Part shown: in pieces, positions 10,699 through 21,145 of the stretch
Layout: each line of letters begins with the position of its first letter
Numbering within the stretch: position 1 is the first letter of the stretch
NCBI RefSeq assembly: GCF_019803445.1
Contig: NZ_CP081844.1
Coordinates: forward strand, 2,120,501-2,184,500
From: Caenibius sp. WL
Lineage (GTDB): Bacteria > Pseudomonadota > Alphaproteobacteria > Sphingomonadales > Sphingomonadaceae
Direction: 5' to 3'
Length of the DNA: 64,000 nt
The notes under the pieces: generated by a model
Told to the model about the DNA's origin: nothing
The model's database searches: none
What the model saw: only the letters and a program-made list of their open reading frames with translations
Position numbers and translations under genes: made by a program

Positions 10699-11415
10699 TC
10701 AACGCAGGCGCTTGATCCAGACTTGCCCGCCTTCGCGCCGCTCCGTGATGAAGGAGGGGGTGGCTTCAATCAGATCGATCAGGCGCGGATAGCCATAGCT
10801 GCGTGTGTCGAAGCTGGAGCGATTGCCCGCGCGCTGGCCGACTTCGGCCAGTTTGGCGAAGCCGCGCTCATCCCGTTTGCTGGCGTTGTAGGCGTTGATC
10901 AGGAGATTGAGCAGCGTTTCGTCCATACGCGGCTTTTCCTGGGGCTGTTCCTGCCCCTTCGCCGCACGTTCCGCTTTGGTGAGAGCATCGACATCGATGA
11001 AACGGGTGCAGGCCTGTCTGAAAGCTTCCGGGGTTTGCCCGCTGCCAAAGCCGTAGACGGGATAACCGTCCTGCCTGATCCGCATGGCCAGCGGGGTGAA
11101 ATCGCTGTCGGAACTCATGATCCCGAAGCCATGGACCCGCCCGCGATAAAGCATGTCCATCGCGTCGATGGTCATCTTCATATCGGTGGCGTTCTTACCC
11201 TTGGTCAGATCGAACTGTTGCTGGGGTTCGATACCGTAACGATGGACGATATCGGCCCAGCCTTTGAGCGTCGTCTTACGCCAATTGCCATAAGCGCGGC
11301 GAATGTTGACCTGCCCCAGTTCGGCCAGAACGGTAAGAACGGAATCGATGCCAGCCGGAGACGCATTGTCCGCATCGATCAGCAAGGCGATGTTGTGCAA
11401 GGATTCTGCTGCCAT
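10699..11415 (-). CDS. NYN (PIN-like) nuclease-domain protein with C-terminal LOTUS/OST-HTH domain
   Basis: A 238-residue two-domain protein. The N-terminal NYN domain (about 1-150) carries the acidic residues expected of PIN-like metal-dependent nucleases: LLIDADNAS near the start, KNATDMKMTIDAMD in the middle and SSDSDFTPLA after it. The C-terminal part (about 165-238), with RGFAKLAEVGQRAG, YGYPRLIDLIEATP and VWIKRLR, matches the OST-HTH/LOTUS fold, which binds RNA. The likely role is RNA cleavage or RNA turnover in the cytoplasm; the substrate is unknown. The start is ATG 11415, 35 bp from the carbonic anhydrase stop upstream. Confidence 0.85.
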   Translation of the reverse strand: MAAESLHNIALLIDADNASPAGIDSVLTVLAELGQVNIRRAYGNWRKTTLKGWADIVHRYGIEPQQQFDLTKGKNATDMKMTIDAMDMLYRGRVHGFGIMSSDSDFTPLAMRIRQDGYPVYGFGSGQTPEAFRQACTRFIDVDALTKAERAAKGQEQPQEKPRMDETLLNLLINAYNASKRDERGFAKLAEVGQRAGNRSSFDTRSYGYPRLIDLIEATPSFITERREGGQVWIKRLR

Positions 11416-11450
11416 GCCATCTCATGGAATGGCATGGCGCAGATCGCAAG

Positions 11451-12104
11451 TCATGATACCGGTTCGAACGTTCCGGTCTCTTCGTCGAGCAGATGAAGAA
11501 TGCCATCGGAAATGGCGAAGAAGGCTCCACGCAACCGCAATTTGCCAGCTGCTTCTTTCTCTTTAACGCAGGGGAACGTGCGCAGATTGTCGAGCGTGAC
11601 TTTGACGCTGGCCTGTTCCATCGCGCGTTCCGCCTGCCGGCCCTTGGTGCCGAGTTCGCGCGCGATTGGTTCACGCGCTTCATCGAGCAGGGAAATCCAG
11701 TTGGCAATAAATCCGCCTTCACCGGGCTCCGTACCGCGGAGTTCCTGCGTCAATGCGGCTTTGCAGCCGCCGCACATTCCGTGCGCGAGAACGACCACTT
11801 CCTTGACCTTGAGCGTCTGCACCGCGAACTCGAGCGCGGCGGAAACCCCGTGCAGGCCAGGGGTCGTTTCAAACGGGGGTACCATGGCGGCGACATTGCG
11901 CACCACGAAAATTTCGCCCGGATCGACATCGAAAATCTGCGCCGGGTCAACGCGGCTGTCGGAACAGGCGATGACCATGACTTGCGGGTGCTGCGCTTCG
12001 CTCAGCGCAGCCCAACGTTCTCGCCTGCGGCCCCAACCATTCTCACGAAAACGACGATAGCCTTCGATCAGGCTGGCTAATTCGAGCGAGGGTGTGATCG
12101 ACAT
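11451..12104 (-). CDS. Beta-class carbonic anhydrase
   Basis: Interconverts CO2 and bicarbonate with a zinc centre. The beta-class zinc ligands are visible: Cys in VIACSDSRVDP, and His and Cys in LAHGMCGGC, with the Asp/Arg dyad in the first motif. From ATG 12104 (MSITPSL) the protein has 217 residues, the normal size. A longer frame from 12191 adds 29 residues of low-complexity sequence and would leave only 10 bp to the divergent lipA, so I prefer the inner start. It lies upstream of the NYN gene on the same strand, possibly co-transcribed. Confidence 0.92.
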   Translation of the reverse strand: MSITPSLELASLIEGYRRFRENGWGRRRERWAALSEAQHPQVMVIACSDSRVDPAQIFDVDPGEIFVVRNVAAMVPPFETTPGLHGVSAALEFAVQTLKVKEVVVLAHGMCGGCKAALTQELRGTEPGEGGFIANWISLLDEAREPIARELGTKGRQAERAMEQASVKVTLDNLRTFPCVKEKEAAGKLRLRGAFFAISDGILHLLDEETGTFEPVS

Positions 12105-12201
12105 GCTGGCGCCCATGCGCTTTCCATCTGCCGCTGGCAAGGGGGAGGACGCAAATTTGGCGCGTTTTGCAGGCATTGCGGAGTAGGGCATGCGGGCCTA
12201 G

Positions 12202-13137
12202 ATGGGGCCAATGAACGATCTGTCTTCCACTCCGGTGAACCCCGAGCGCCCGCGCAAGCCCGATTGGATTCGCGTCAAGGCGCCTGTCAGCAAAGGTTAT
12301 CAGGAAACGCGCAAGCTCATGCGCGACCTGGGCCTTAATACGGTATGCGAAGAAGCAGCGTGTCCCAACATCGGAGAATGCTGGACGAAGAAGCACGCCA
12401 CCGTGATGATTCTCGGCGATGTTTGCACGCGGGCCTGCGCGTTCTGCAATGTGAAGACGGGGATGCCGCGCAAGGTCGATCCGCTGGAGCCCGAACATGT
12501 GGCCACCGCTGCGGCGGAAATGGGGCTGGAGCATATCGTCATCACCTCTGTCGACCGGGACGATTTGCCGGATGGCGGGGCCGGGCAGTTCGTCAAAGTG
12601 ATTGAGGCACTGCGGCGGAATACGCCGGACACGACTATCGAAATCCTCACGCCCGATTTCCGTGGGAAGATGCGCCCTGCCGTCGAAGCTATCGTGGCGG
12701 CGGGCCCGGATGTTTACAATCACAATCTGGAAACGGTGCCGCGGCTCTATCCCACGATCCGCCCCGGCGCGCGCTACTTCGCTTCGCTGCGGCTGTTGGA
12801 AGAAGTGAAGATGCACAATCCGCTGATCTTCACCAAGTCCGGCATCATGATGGGGCTTGGGGAACAGCGGCTCGAAGTGCATCAGGTGATGGATGACATG
12901 CGCAGCGCCGATGTCGACTTCATCACTATGGGGCAGTATCTGCAACCAACGCCCAAACATGCGAAAGTGGAGGAGTTCGTCACTCCGCAGGCGTTTTCGG
13001 CTTATGGCGCGATTGCCCGCGCCAAGGGATTCCTGCAGGTGGCATCCAGCCCGCTGACCCGTTCGAGCTATCACGCGGGCAAGGATTTTGCGGAAATGCG
13101 CGCCGCCCGGCAAACGAAGCTGGAGAAGGGGCGCTGA
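12202..13137 (+). CDS. lipA: Lipoyl synthase (radical SAM)
   Basis: LipA inserts two sulfurs into octanoyl chains on lipoyl domains, including those on the PDH E1 beta and E2 proteins of this window. The auxiliary cluster cysteines are in [12 protein letters not shown], the radical-SAM cluster in CTRACAFC (CxxxCxxC), and the terminal auxiliary-cluster serine in [11 protein letters not shown]. The 311-residue length is typical. ATG 12211 (MNDLSS) is an equally possible start. The stop overlaps the next start by one base (TGATG). Confidence 0.96.
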   Translation: MGPMNDLSSTPVNPERPRKPDWIRVKAPVSKGYQETRKLMRDLGLNTVCEEAACPNIGECWTKKHATVMILGDVCTRACAFCNVKTGMPRKVDPLEPEHVATAAAEMGLEHIVITSVDRDDLPDGGAGQFVKVIEALRRNTPDTTIEILTPDFRGKMRPAVEAIVAAGPDVYNHNLETVPRLYPTIRPGARYFASLRLLEEVKMHNPLIFTKSGIMMGLGEQRLEVHQVMDDMRSADVDFITMGQYLQPTPKHAKVEEFVTPQAFSAYGAIARAKGFLQVASSPLTRSSYHAGKDFAEMRAARQTKLEKGR

Positions 13138-13598
13138 TGCCCGCCATGCAGGAAGTTCGCCGGCTGCCTTACAGCGCTGGGCAGATGTTCGACCTTGTGG
13201 CCGATGTCGGCCGCTATGGCGAATTTCTGCCGTGGGTGGTGGCGACCCGCGTCCGTTCGGACAGCGACACCGAAATGGTCGCCGATATGCTGGTCGGGTT
13301 CAAGGCGCTGCGGGAAAAGTTCACCTCACGGGTGACGAAAAACCGGCCGCGTGAAATTCTCGTTCATTATGTCGACGGTCCGCTCAAGGACCTGCACAAC
13401 CGCTGGCTGTTCACTGCGCTGAGCGACACGGAGTGCGAAATCGATTTCCATGTCGAATTCAGCTTCAAGAGCAAGATGTTCGAGAAGCTGGCGGGGCAAT
13501 ATTTCGAAAAGGCGTTTCACAAGATGGTCGCCGCGTTCGAAGCCCGGGCTCAGGATCTTTACGGCAGCAGCAATTCCAGCGCCACCAGAGTGGCCTGA
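13137..13598 (+). CDS. RatA/COQ10-type START-domain protein
   Basis: A 153-residue single-domain protein of the polyketide-cyclase/COQ10 START family. The N-terminal block RRLPYSAGQMFDLVADVGRY, the FLPWVV segment and the C-terminal AGQYFEKAFHKMVAAFEARA helix are typical. Relatives bind ubiquinone (COQ10) and assist electron transfer; E. coli RatA was described as a ribosome-association inhibitor. It overlaps lipA by one base, so it is probably co-translated. Its last 40 bases overlap the convergent pncC gene. Confidence 0.88.
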   Translation: MPAMQEVRRLPYSAGQMFDLVADVGRYGEFLPWVVATRVRSDSDTEMVADMLVGFKALREKFTSRVTKNRPREILVHYVDGPLKDLHNRWLFTALSDTECEIDFHVEFSFKSKMFEKLAGQYFEKAFHKMVAAFEARAQDLYGSSNSSATRVA

Positions 13599-14065
13599 CG
13601 GCGCACTTCGGCGCGGCTCGATCCATCGAGCTTGCGCATTTCGGCAACCGGTTCGGTGCTTTCTTCGCCACGCCGCGCCTGAGCGAAAACGACAGTGCCC
13701 ACCGGCTTGTGTTCTGTGCCGCCATCGGGGCCCGCAACGCCGCTGATCGCAACAGCCACATCGGCATCGCTCTTGGCGAGCGCGCCTTTCGCCATGGCCC
13801 AGACGCAGGCCACGGACACGGCGCCGAAAGTATCGATAATGTCTTGCGGTACGTCGAGCATCGCCATCTTGGCCTGGTTCGAATAGGTCACGAAACCGCG
13901 ATCCAGAACCGACGAACTGCCTGCAATCTCGGTCAGCGCGGCGGCGACAAGGCCGCCAGTGCAGCTTTCGGCGACCGCAACCTTGCGCCCGGCCCTGGTG
14001 TTGGCCTCGACAACCCGCTTGGCGAGCTCTTCGATTTCGTCCGGCAGAAGGCCGCTTACAGCCAT
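13559..14065 (-). CDS. pncC: Nicotinamide-nucleotide amidohydrolase (CinA C-terminal family)
   Basis: A stand-alone CinA C-terminal domain of 168 residues, hydrolysing nicotinamide mononucleotide to nicotinate mononucleotide in pyridine nucleotide recycling. The nucleophile motif VAESCTGGLV is at about residues 31-40, and the SGVAGPDGGT and KPVGTVVFA blocks are present. The N-terminal MoCF-like half found in full CinA is absent, as is usual in this lineage. The 3' end overlaps the ratA-like gene by 40 bp tail to tail. It lies 14 bp after ispDF, likely one transcript. Confidence 0.93.
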   Translation of the reverse strand: MAVSGLLPDEIEELAKRVVEANTRAGRKVAVAESCTGGLVAAALTEIAGSSSVLDRGFVTYSNQAKMAMLDVPQDIIDTFGAVSVACVWAMAKGALAKSDADVAVAISGVAGPDGGTEHKPVGTVVFAQARRGEESTEPVAEMRKLDGSSRAEVRRQATLVALELLLP

Positions 14066-14079
14066 AATAGTCGCAATCC

Positions 14080-15243
14080 CTAACTGATCCTGATGAGTGT
14101 TGCCGCTGCTTGGGCGGCGATCCCTTCGCGCCGGCCTGTAAAGCCCAGGCCCTCCGTTGTCGTCGCCTTGACACTAACACAACCGATGTCAACGTTCATC
14201 AGTTCCGCCAGGCGGGTGCGCATTGCATCCCTGTGCGGGCCGATCCTGGGGGCTTCGCAGATGATTGTGACATCCGCATTGCCCACGCGATAGCCCGCTT
14301 GCCCGGCCAGGGCGACGGCATGGCGCAGGAAATGGCTGGAATCCGCGCCGCGCCACTGCGGATCGCTGGGGGGGAAATGCTGCCCGATATCCCCCGTCGC
14401 GGCCGCGCCCAGAAGCGCGTCGACAAGGGCGTGAATGGCCACATCGGCGTCGCTGTGCCCGGCCAGTCCCTGCGTGTGTTCGATCCGGACACCGCAAAGC
14501 CACAGTTCCTCACCATCGGCAAGGCGATGGACGTCATATCCGGTGCCGAAACGGATCGCGGGCAGGTCTTCCATGAAATCCTCCGCAAAGGTGATCTTGC
14601 ACAGAGCGGTATCGCCTTCGACCAGCGCTACCGGCAACCCGGTGGCACGCGCGACCTGCGCATCGTCTCCGGCGGCGGATGCGCTGGTCCAGGATCGGTG
14701 CGCGGCAAGAATGTCGGTGAACCGGAATGCCTGCGGCGTCTGCACGCGGCGCAATTCCTCACGCTTCGCGCTGCCGGCCATGAAACCGCCGCGATCGATC
14801 GCAAGACTATCGACCACCGGCAGGACGGGAATGGACCCCGGCGCGGTGTCGAGCGCGCTCAGGAGGCGTTCGATGACGGTGGCAGGAACAACCGGCCGCG
14901 CCGCATCGTGGATCAGCACCCGCTGTGGGGAGGCAGCGGCAAGCCGTTCCAGCGCGACCTTGACCGATGCCTGGCGGGTGGCTCCACCCGTTACCAGATC
15001 GATCCCGGCAATATCCCCAAGCATGTCCCGCGCCAGAGCATCCGCGCCTTCAGGAATGGCGACCACGATCGGGGCGGCACCGGCAGCGGCCAGCGCTTCC
15101 ACAGCATGGCGGAGGAGCGGTTTGCCGCGCCATGGCGCAAACTGCTTGGGCATGGGCTGGCCCGCGCGCAGGCCTTGACCCGCCGCCACGATGACAGCCG
15201 CAAATCGCGTGGCTTGGCCGGAGGAAGGAGAAGGGGCGCTCAT
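14080..15243 (-). CDS. ispDF: Bifunctional IspD/IspF of the MEP isoprenoid pathway
   Basis: A 387-residue fusion of two non-consecutive MEP-pathway enzymes. Residues 1-225 are IspD (MEP cytidylyltransferase), with the nucleotide loop AAGQGLRAGQPMPKQF and the IHDAARPVV block. Residues 228-387 are IspF (2-C-methyl-erythritol 2,4-cyclodiphosphate synthase) with zinc ligands in GYDVHRL and GHSDADVAIHALVDALLG, and the C-terminal TTEGLGFTGRREGIAAQA. The ispDF fusion is common in alphaproteobacteria. It is divergent from dusB across 80 bp. Confidence 0.97.
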   Translation of the reverse strand: MSAPSPSSGQATRFAAVIVAAGQGLRAGQPMPKQFAPWRGKPLLRHAVEALAAAGAAPIVVAIPEGADALARDMLGDIAGIDLVTGGATRQASVKVALERLAAASPQRVLIHDAARPVVPATVIERLLSALDTAPGSIPVLPVVDSLAIDRGGFMAGSAKREELRRVQTPQAFRFTDILAAHRSWTSASAAGDDAQVARATGLPVALVEGDTALCKITFAEDFMEDLPAIRFGTGYDVHRLADGEELWLCGVRIEHTQGLAGHSDADVAIHALVDALLGAAATGDIGQHFPPSDPQWRGADSSHFLRHAVALAGQAGYRVGNADVTIICEAPRIGPHRDAMRTRLAELMNVDIGCVSVKATTTEGLGFTGRREGIAAQAAATLIRIS

Positions 15244-15323
15244 GACACCGCGCGCGTAGCTGCTTGCAGGGAGCGCCGCAATCCACTATGCGCGTGCCTG
15301 TTTTTTAGGCACAGATCCCGTTT

Positions 15324-16340
15324 ATGAGCGCTATACCCACCCCGCCGTCGATCAAGCCGATCCAGATCGGTCCTGTCACTATCGATTGCCCGGTCATTCT
15401 GGCGCCGATGACGGGCGTCACCGACTTGCCTTTTCGTAAGCTGGTGCGCCGGTTCGGTTCTGGCCTCAATGTGACGGAAATGATCGCCAGCCCGGCGGCG
15501 ATCCGGGAAACGCGCCAGTCGCTGCAGAAGGCGGCGTGGGATGCGATCGAAGAACCGGTGTCGATGCAACTGGTCGGATGCACGCCTTATGAAATGGGCG
15601 AAGCCGCCAAGCTGAACGAGGATCGCGGCGCAGCGATTATCGATATCAACATGGGTTGCCCGGTGAAGAAGGTGGTCAACGGCGATGCGGGCAGCGCGCT
15701 GATGCGGGATCTCAAGCTTGCCGCCAGCCTGATCGAGGCGACCGTCAAGGCGGTGTCGGTGCCGGTGACGGTGAAAATGCGCATGGGCTGGGATCACAAT
15801 TCGCTCAATGCCCCGGAACTGGCGCGCATTGCCGAGGATCTCGGCGCCAGAATGGTGACGGTCCATGGGCGGACACGCAACCAGATGTACAAAGGGCAGG
15901 CGGACTGGTCCTTTATCCGCAATGTCAAGAATGCGGTCTCCATTCCGGTGATTGCCAACGGCGATATCTGCGGGATCGGGGATGTCGCTGCCGCCATGGA
16001 CCAGAGCGGCGCGGATGGCGTGATGATTGGGCGGGGCGCATATGGCAAGCCCTGGCTGCTGGGCCAGGTGATGCACTGGCTGCGCCATGGCGTGGCGCTG
16101 CCTGAGCCCGATATCGACGAGCAATATGCTGTGATTGTCGAACACTATCGCGGGATGCTCGATCTTTATGGCGAAGATGTCGGTGTGAAGATCGCCCGCA
16201 AGCATCTGGGCTGGTATACCAAAGGGCTCCACGGTTCGGCCGAATTCCGCAATCGGGTGAATTTCGTGGACGATCCGCGGCAGGTCATGGCCGAACTGGC
16301 GGAATTCTATGGCCCGCTGTTGCAGCGGCAGGCTGCGTGA
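15324..16340 (+). CDS. dusB: tRNA-dihydrouridine synthase, DusB/NifR3 type
   Basis: FMN-dependent enzyme reducing uridines in the tRNA D-loop. The FMN-binding start [16 protein letters not shown], the catalytic cysteine in NMGCPVKKV, the [15 protein letters not shown] block and [12 protein letters not shown] are clear. At 338 residues it is full length. The gene begins the operon with ntrB; this dusB(nifR3)-ntrBC order is classical in alphaproteobacteria. The stop TGA lies inside the ntrB start (GTGA, 4-base overlap), indicating coupling. Confidence 0.96.
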   Translation: MSAIPTPPSIKPIQIGPVTIDCPVILAPMTGVTDLPFRKLVRRFGSGLNVTEMIASPAAIRETRQSLQKAAWDAIEEPVSMQLVGCTPYEMGEAAKLNEDRGAAIIDINMGCPVKKVVNGDAGSALMRDLKLAASLIEATVKAVSVPVTVKMRMGWDHNSLNAPELARIAEDLGARMVTVHGRTRNQMYKGQADWSFIRNVKNAVSIPVIANGDICGIGDVAAAMDQSGADGVMIGRGAYGKPWLLGQVMHWLRHGVALPEPDIDEQYAVIVEHYRGMLDLYGEDVGVKIARKHLGWYTKGLHGSAEFRNRVNFVDDPRQVMAELAEFYGPLLQRQAA

Positions 16341-17409
16341 CAGGGCAACCGCCTGTCACCAGCCAGTTTTCCAGTCTGGGTCTGGCAGTCCTGCTGCTCG
16401 ATCCGGATTTGCACATCGTCAACGCGAACCCGGCCGCGGAACAGTTTCTCGGCGTGGGGATGAGCAGACTGGCGGGCAAGAGCCTCGACCGGTTCATTCG
16501 TTTTGACGAAATGCGCCTGAATGACTGGCTTGCGCAAGGCGATGCGCAGATCTCAGCCCATGCCATCAGCATTGTGCTGCGTGACGAGCCGGAGCGGCGC
16601 GTCGATCTGACATTATCGCCGGTCAATGGCTTTCCGGGCTGGCAGATGCTGACTTTGCGTGAAGCCAGCAATTCTGGCGGGCTGGAGGACGATCCCGAAC
16701 AGGCCGTGCGAACCCCAGCCATTCTGGCGCATGAGATCAAGAATCCGCTGGCGGCCATTCGCGGGGCGGCGCAACTGCTGGCTCGCAAACTGGATGAATC
16801 CGACCGTTCGTTGACCGGGCTGATCACCGACGAGGTGGACCGGATCGCCAAATTGCTCGACCGGATGCAGTCGCTCGGACGGGAACAGGCGGAGCCGGTG
16901 GCCGCGTGCAATCTTCACGAAGTGATCCGGCGCGCGCGCAGTGTGATCGATGCGGCGGCGCAGGACAAAGTGCCGATCATCGAGGAATTCGATCCTTCGC
17001 TTCCGCTTGTTCTCGGCAATGCGGATGGACTGGTCCAGGTGCTTATCAATCTGATCTCCAATGCCCGCGATGCCTGCAATGGGGCCGAAAATCCCAAAGT
17101 GATCGTGCGCACGCGGTTTGTAAGCGGATTCGTGATGAACGCGATCCGTCTGGGGCGGCCGATCCGTCTGCCTATCCAGGTGCGGGTCAGCGACAATGGG
17201 CTGGGCATCGATCCGGCGCTGCGCGATCATATTTTCGAACCCTTCGTCACCGGCAAGAAGCATGGGCAAGGTCTTGGACTGGCGCTGGTCAAGAAACTGG
17301 TGCGCGATATGGATGGGCGGATCACGCACGAACGCGACGAAGGGGAAGGGTGGACCCACTTCAACATCCATCTGCCCGTCGCCCAGATCGCGAAAGGGCA
17401 AGGCGCGGC

Positions 17410-17413
<4 letters not shown>
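16337..17413 (+). CDS. ntrB: Nitrogen-regulation sensor histidine kinase NtrB
   Basis: Soluble sensor kinase that phosphorylates or dephosphorylates NtrC in response to nitrogen status (through PII). Residues 8-110 form a PAS domain; the phospho-acceptor histidine is in [18 protein letters not shown] (about residue 134). The ATP lid is made of [10 protein letters not shown] (N box), [19 protein letters not shown] (G1/F boxes) and [14 protein letters not shown] (G2). The start is GTG 16337, overlapping the dusB stop by 4 bases; the stop overlaps the ntrC start in the same way (ATGA). The 358 residues are normal. Confidence 0.95.
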
Positions 17414-18825
<1,412 letters not shown>

Positions 18826-18901
18826 ATTCAACGCAATTGGTGGGAGCTTTGCCTGAAAGTCCTTGCGTCTTCGCAACATCCCTGTTGTAAATCGGCAACG
18901 T

Positions 18902-21112
18902 ATGGCTGCCTGGCCTAACTCTTCTAACCGCAAATGGCCAACCTGGTGGCGCCGGGTTCTGGTCGCGTCGCGGCGCGCCAACCTTTTCCGCTTGCTGGAA
19001 GTGGTTTGCGCGTTTGCGCTGGTGGCAATGGTCGCCAGCAGCTGGTTCGCGTTCTCTTCCGCTCCGCAGCGGGGCGGGCTGGTCCCTGCCGGACAATTGG
19101 CGACATTGCTGATCGGCACGCTGATCCCTGCCATGGGGCTCCTGGTGCTGATGGGGCGCAGGCGGGCGATCAAACGTGCTTCGGGCAGCACGGCACGTCT
19201 CCATGTGCGCCTAGTGGCCTTCTTCTCGCTAATTGCTGCGATTCCGACGCTGCTGGTGGCGATTTTCGCGGCGATCCTGTTCCAGTCGGGCATCGAGTTC
19301 TGGTTTTCCGACAACTCGCGCGGGATGCTGGAGAACGCCAATCGCCTGGCGAGAGGCTATTACGAGCAGAATCTGCGCGATGTCGGCAGCGAAACGCTGA
19401 CCATGGCGGGTGATCTTCGTTCCTATCTCAACCAGACTTCGATCGTCAGCCCGGTCTTTGCCGAAGGGTATTCCTATCAGGTCGTCAGCCGCAAGCTGAA
19501 CGAATCCGCCATTCTGCAAAAGGGCTCCGATGGAAAGCTGACGATTGCCGCGATCATCGATCCCGAACAAAGCGATCATGCCGAACTGGTGGAAAAGGAC
19601 GCTTTGGAACGTGTCGATGCGGGCGAACAGGTGGTGGTCGAAGCCAACGCCGAACGTATTTCCGCATTTACCGCAATCGATCGCGGGGCGGGAATTTATC
19701 TCTATGCGGCCCGCAGTTCCGATGCCCTTGCGCTCAGCCAGTGGAAACGCGCGCAAAGCGTGCGTCAGTCTTACGATGTGTTGACGAGCAAGGCACGCAG
19801 TCTGCAATGGCGTTTCAATCTCGCCCTGTTTTTCGTCTCGCTGGCCTTGGTCGGGCTCGCGATTTGGCTCGCCTTGCGCATCGCGGACCGGCAGGTGCAG
19901 CCGCTGACGGAACTGGTCGGCGCGGCGCGGCGCGTGGGGGCAGGCAATTTCTCCGTCCGCGTGGAGGGGCGCACCGGGGCCGATGAAATCGGCCTGCTCA
20001 ACCGCGCGTTCAACCGTATGACAGCCCAGATCGAACAGCAGACCCAGGCGCTTGTCACCGCTAACCGCCAGCTTGACGAACGGCGGGCGTTTACCGAGGC
20101 GGTTCTGGAATCGATCACCGCCGGGATCATTTCCGTCGATGTCGATGGCAAGGTGCTGTTGATGAACAGTTCCGCCCAGAAAATTCTGCTTGATCCCGAT
20201 GGGCCTGCGCCAATCGGGCGGGATCTCGCGGATGTGGCGCCGCAACTCGCGGCGATGCAGGAAACCGGGCACGTCGGCGGCCTTGTCCAGTATGGCAAGG
20301 ATAGCGAACTGCTCACTCTGGCGGTCAAAGTGGCGCCGGCGGCGGGCGGGGCCGTTATTACTTTTGAAGATATTACGCGCCAGTTGATCGATCAGCGGCA
20401 GGCGGCCTGGTCGGATGTGGCGCGCCGTATTGCTCACGAAATCAAGAATCCGCTGACACCGATCCAGCTGGCGACGGAGCGGCTCAGCCGGCGCTACGGC
20501 AAGCAGATCGAGCTGGACCGCGAACTGTTCGACGAACTGACCAGCACCATCATTCGGCAGGTGGGTGATCTGCGCAAGATGGTGGACGAATTCTCCTCCT
20601 TCGCGCGTCTGCCCAAGCCGGTGTTCCGGCAGGAAAACGGCATCGATCTGGTCCGCCAATCGCTGTTCCTGCAGGAAGTGGCCCATCCTGAAATCAATTA
20701 TGTTTTCGAGGCAACGGACGATTTGCCGCCGATGGTGGCCTGCGATCGCCACCAGTTCGGCCAGGCGATGACCAACGTTCTCAAAAATGCGCTGGAAGCG
20801 ATTGAGGCGCGGCGCAAGGACGCGGATGCCGATTATCGCGGCCGGATTGTCGTGCTGGCGAGCGGTGACAGGGAAAACTTCACAATCAGCATTTGCGACA
20901 ACGGGATCGGTCTGCCGAAGGACCGTGAACGCATTGTCGAACCTTATATGACCACCCGGGAGAAGGGGACCGGCCTCGGCCTCGCCATCGTCAACAAGAT
21001 CGTTGAGGAACATGGCGGGGAGATGAGCTTTTCATCCAATCCCGGTGGGGGGGCGTGCGTCTGCCTCAAATGGGCGCGCGACCCGTTGGCTGCCCACGAG
21101 GTGGCCGTATGA
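18902..21112 (+). CDS. ntrY: Membrane sensor histidine kinase NtrY
   Basis: Partner kinase of NtrX, linked in relatives to nitrogen, redox and envelope control. Residues 20-95 carry two or three membrane helices, a periplasmic sensor region follows to about 300, then another helix (LALFFVSLALVGLAIWLAL), a HAMP linker, a PAS domain and the kinase core. The phospho-histidine is in [17 protein letters not shown]; the ATP-binding boxes include NVLKNALEAIEAR, CDNGIGLPKDR and KGTGLGLAIVNKI. ATG 18902 (MAAWPNSS) is preferred over a TTG at 18863. About 736 residues, typical. Next gene ntrX follows after 33 bp with an AAAGGAG site. Confidence 0.94.
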   Translation: MAAWPNSSNRKWPTWWRRVLVASRRANLFRLLEVVCAFALVAMVASSWFAFSSAPQRGGLVPAGQLATLLIGTLIPAMGLLVLMGRRRAIKRASGSTARLHVRLVAFFSLIAAIPTLLVAIFAAILFQSGIEFWFSDNSRGMLENANRLARGYYEQNLRDVGSETLTMAGDLRSYLNQTSIVSPVFAEGYSYQVVSRKLNESAILQKGSDGKLTIAAIIDPEQSDHAELVEKDALERVDAGEQVVVEANAERISAFTAIDRGAGIYLYAARSSDALALSQWKRAQSVRQSYDVLTSKARSLQWRFNLALFFVSLALVGLAIWLALRIADRQVQPLTELVGAARRVGAGNFSVRVEGRTGADEIGLLNRAFNRMTAQIEQQTQALVTANRQLDERRAFTEAVLESITAGIISVDVDGKVLLMNSSAQKILLDPDGPAPIGRDLADVAPQLAAMQETGHVGGLVQYGKDSELLTLAVKVAPAAGGAVITFEDITRQLIDQRQAAWSDVARRIAHEIKNPLTPIQLATERLSRRYGKQIELDRELFDELTSTIIRQVGDLRKMVDEFSSFARLPKPVFRQENGIDLVRQSLFLQEVAHPEINYVFEATDDLPPMVACDRHQFGQAMTNVLKNALEAIEARRKDADADYRGRIVVLASGDRENFTISICDNGIGLPKDRERIVEPYMTTREKGTGLGLAIVNKIVEEHGGEMSFSSNPGGGACVCLKWARDPLAAHEVAV

Positions 21113-21145
21113 TTCACTTGCATCACCTGAAAAGGAGCACGGGCA

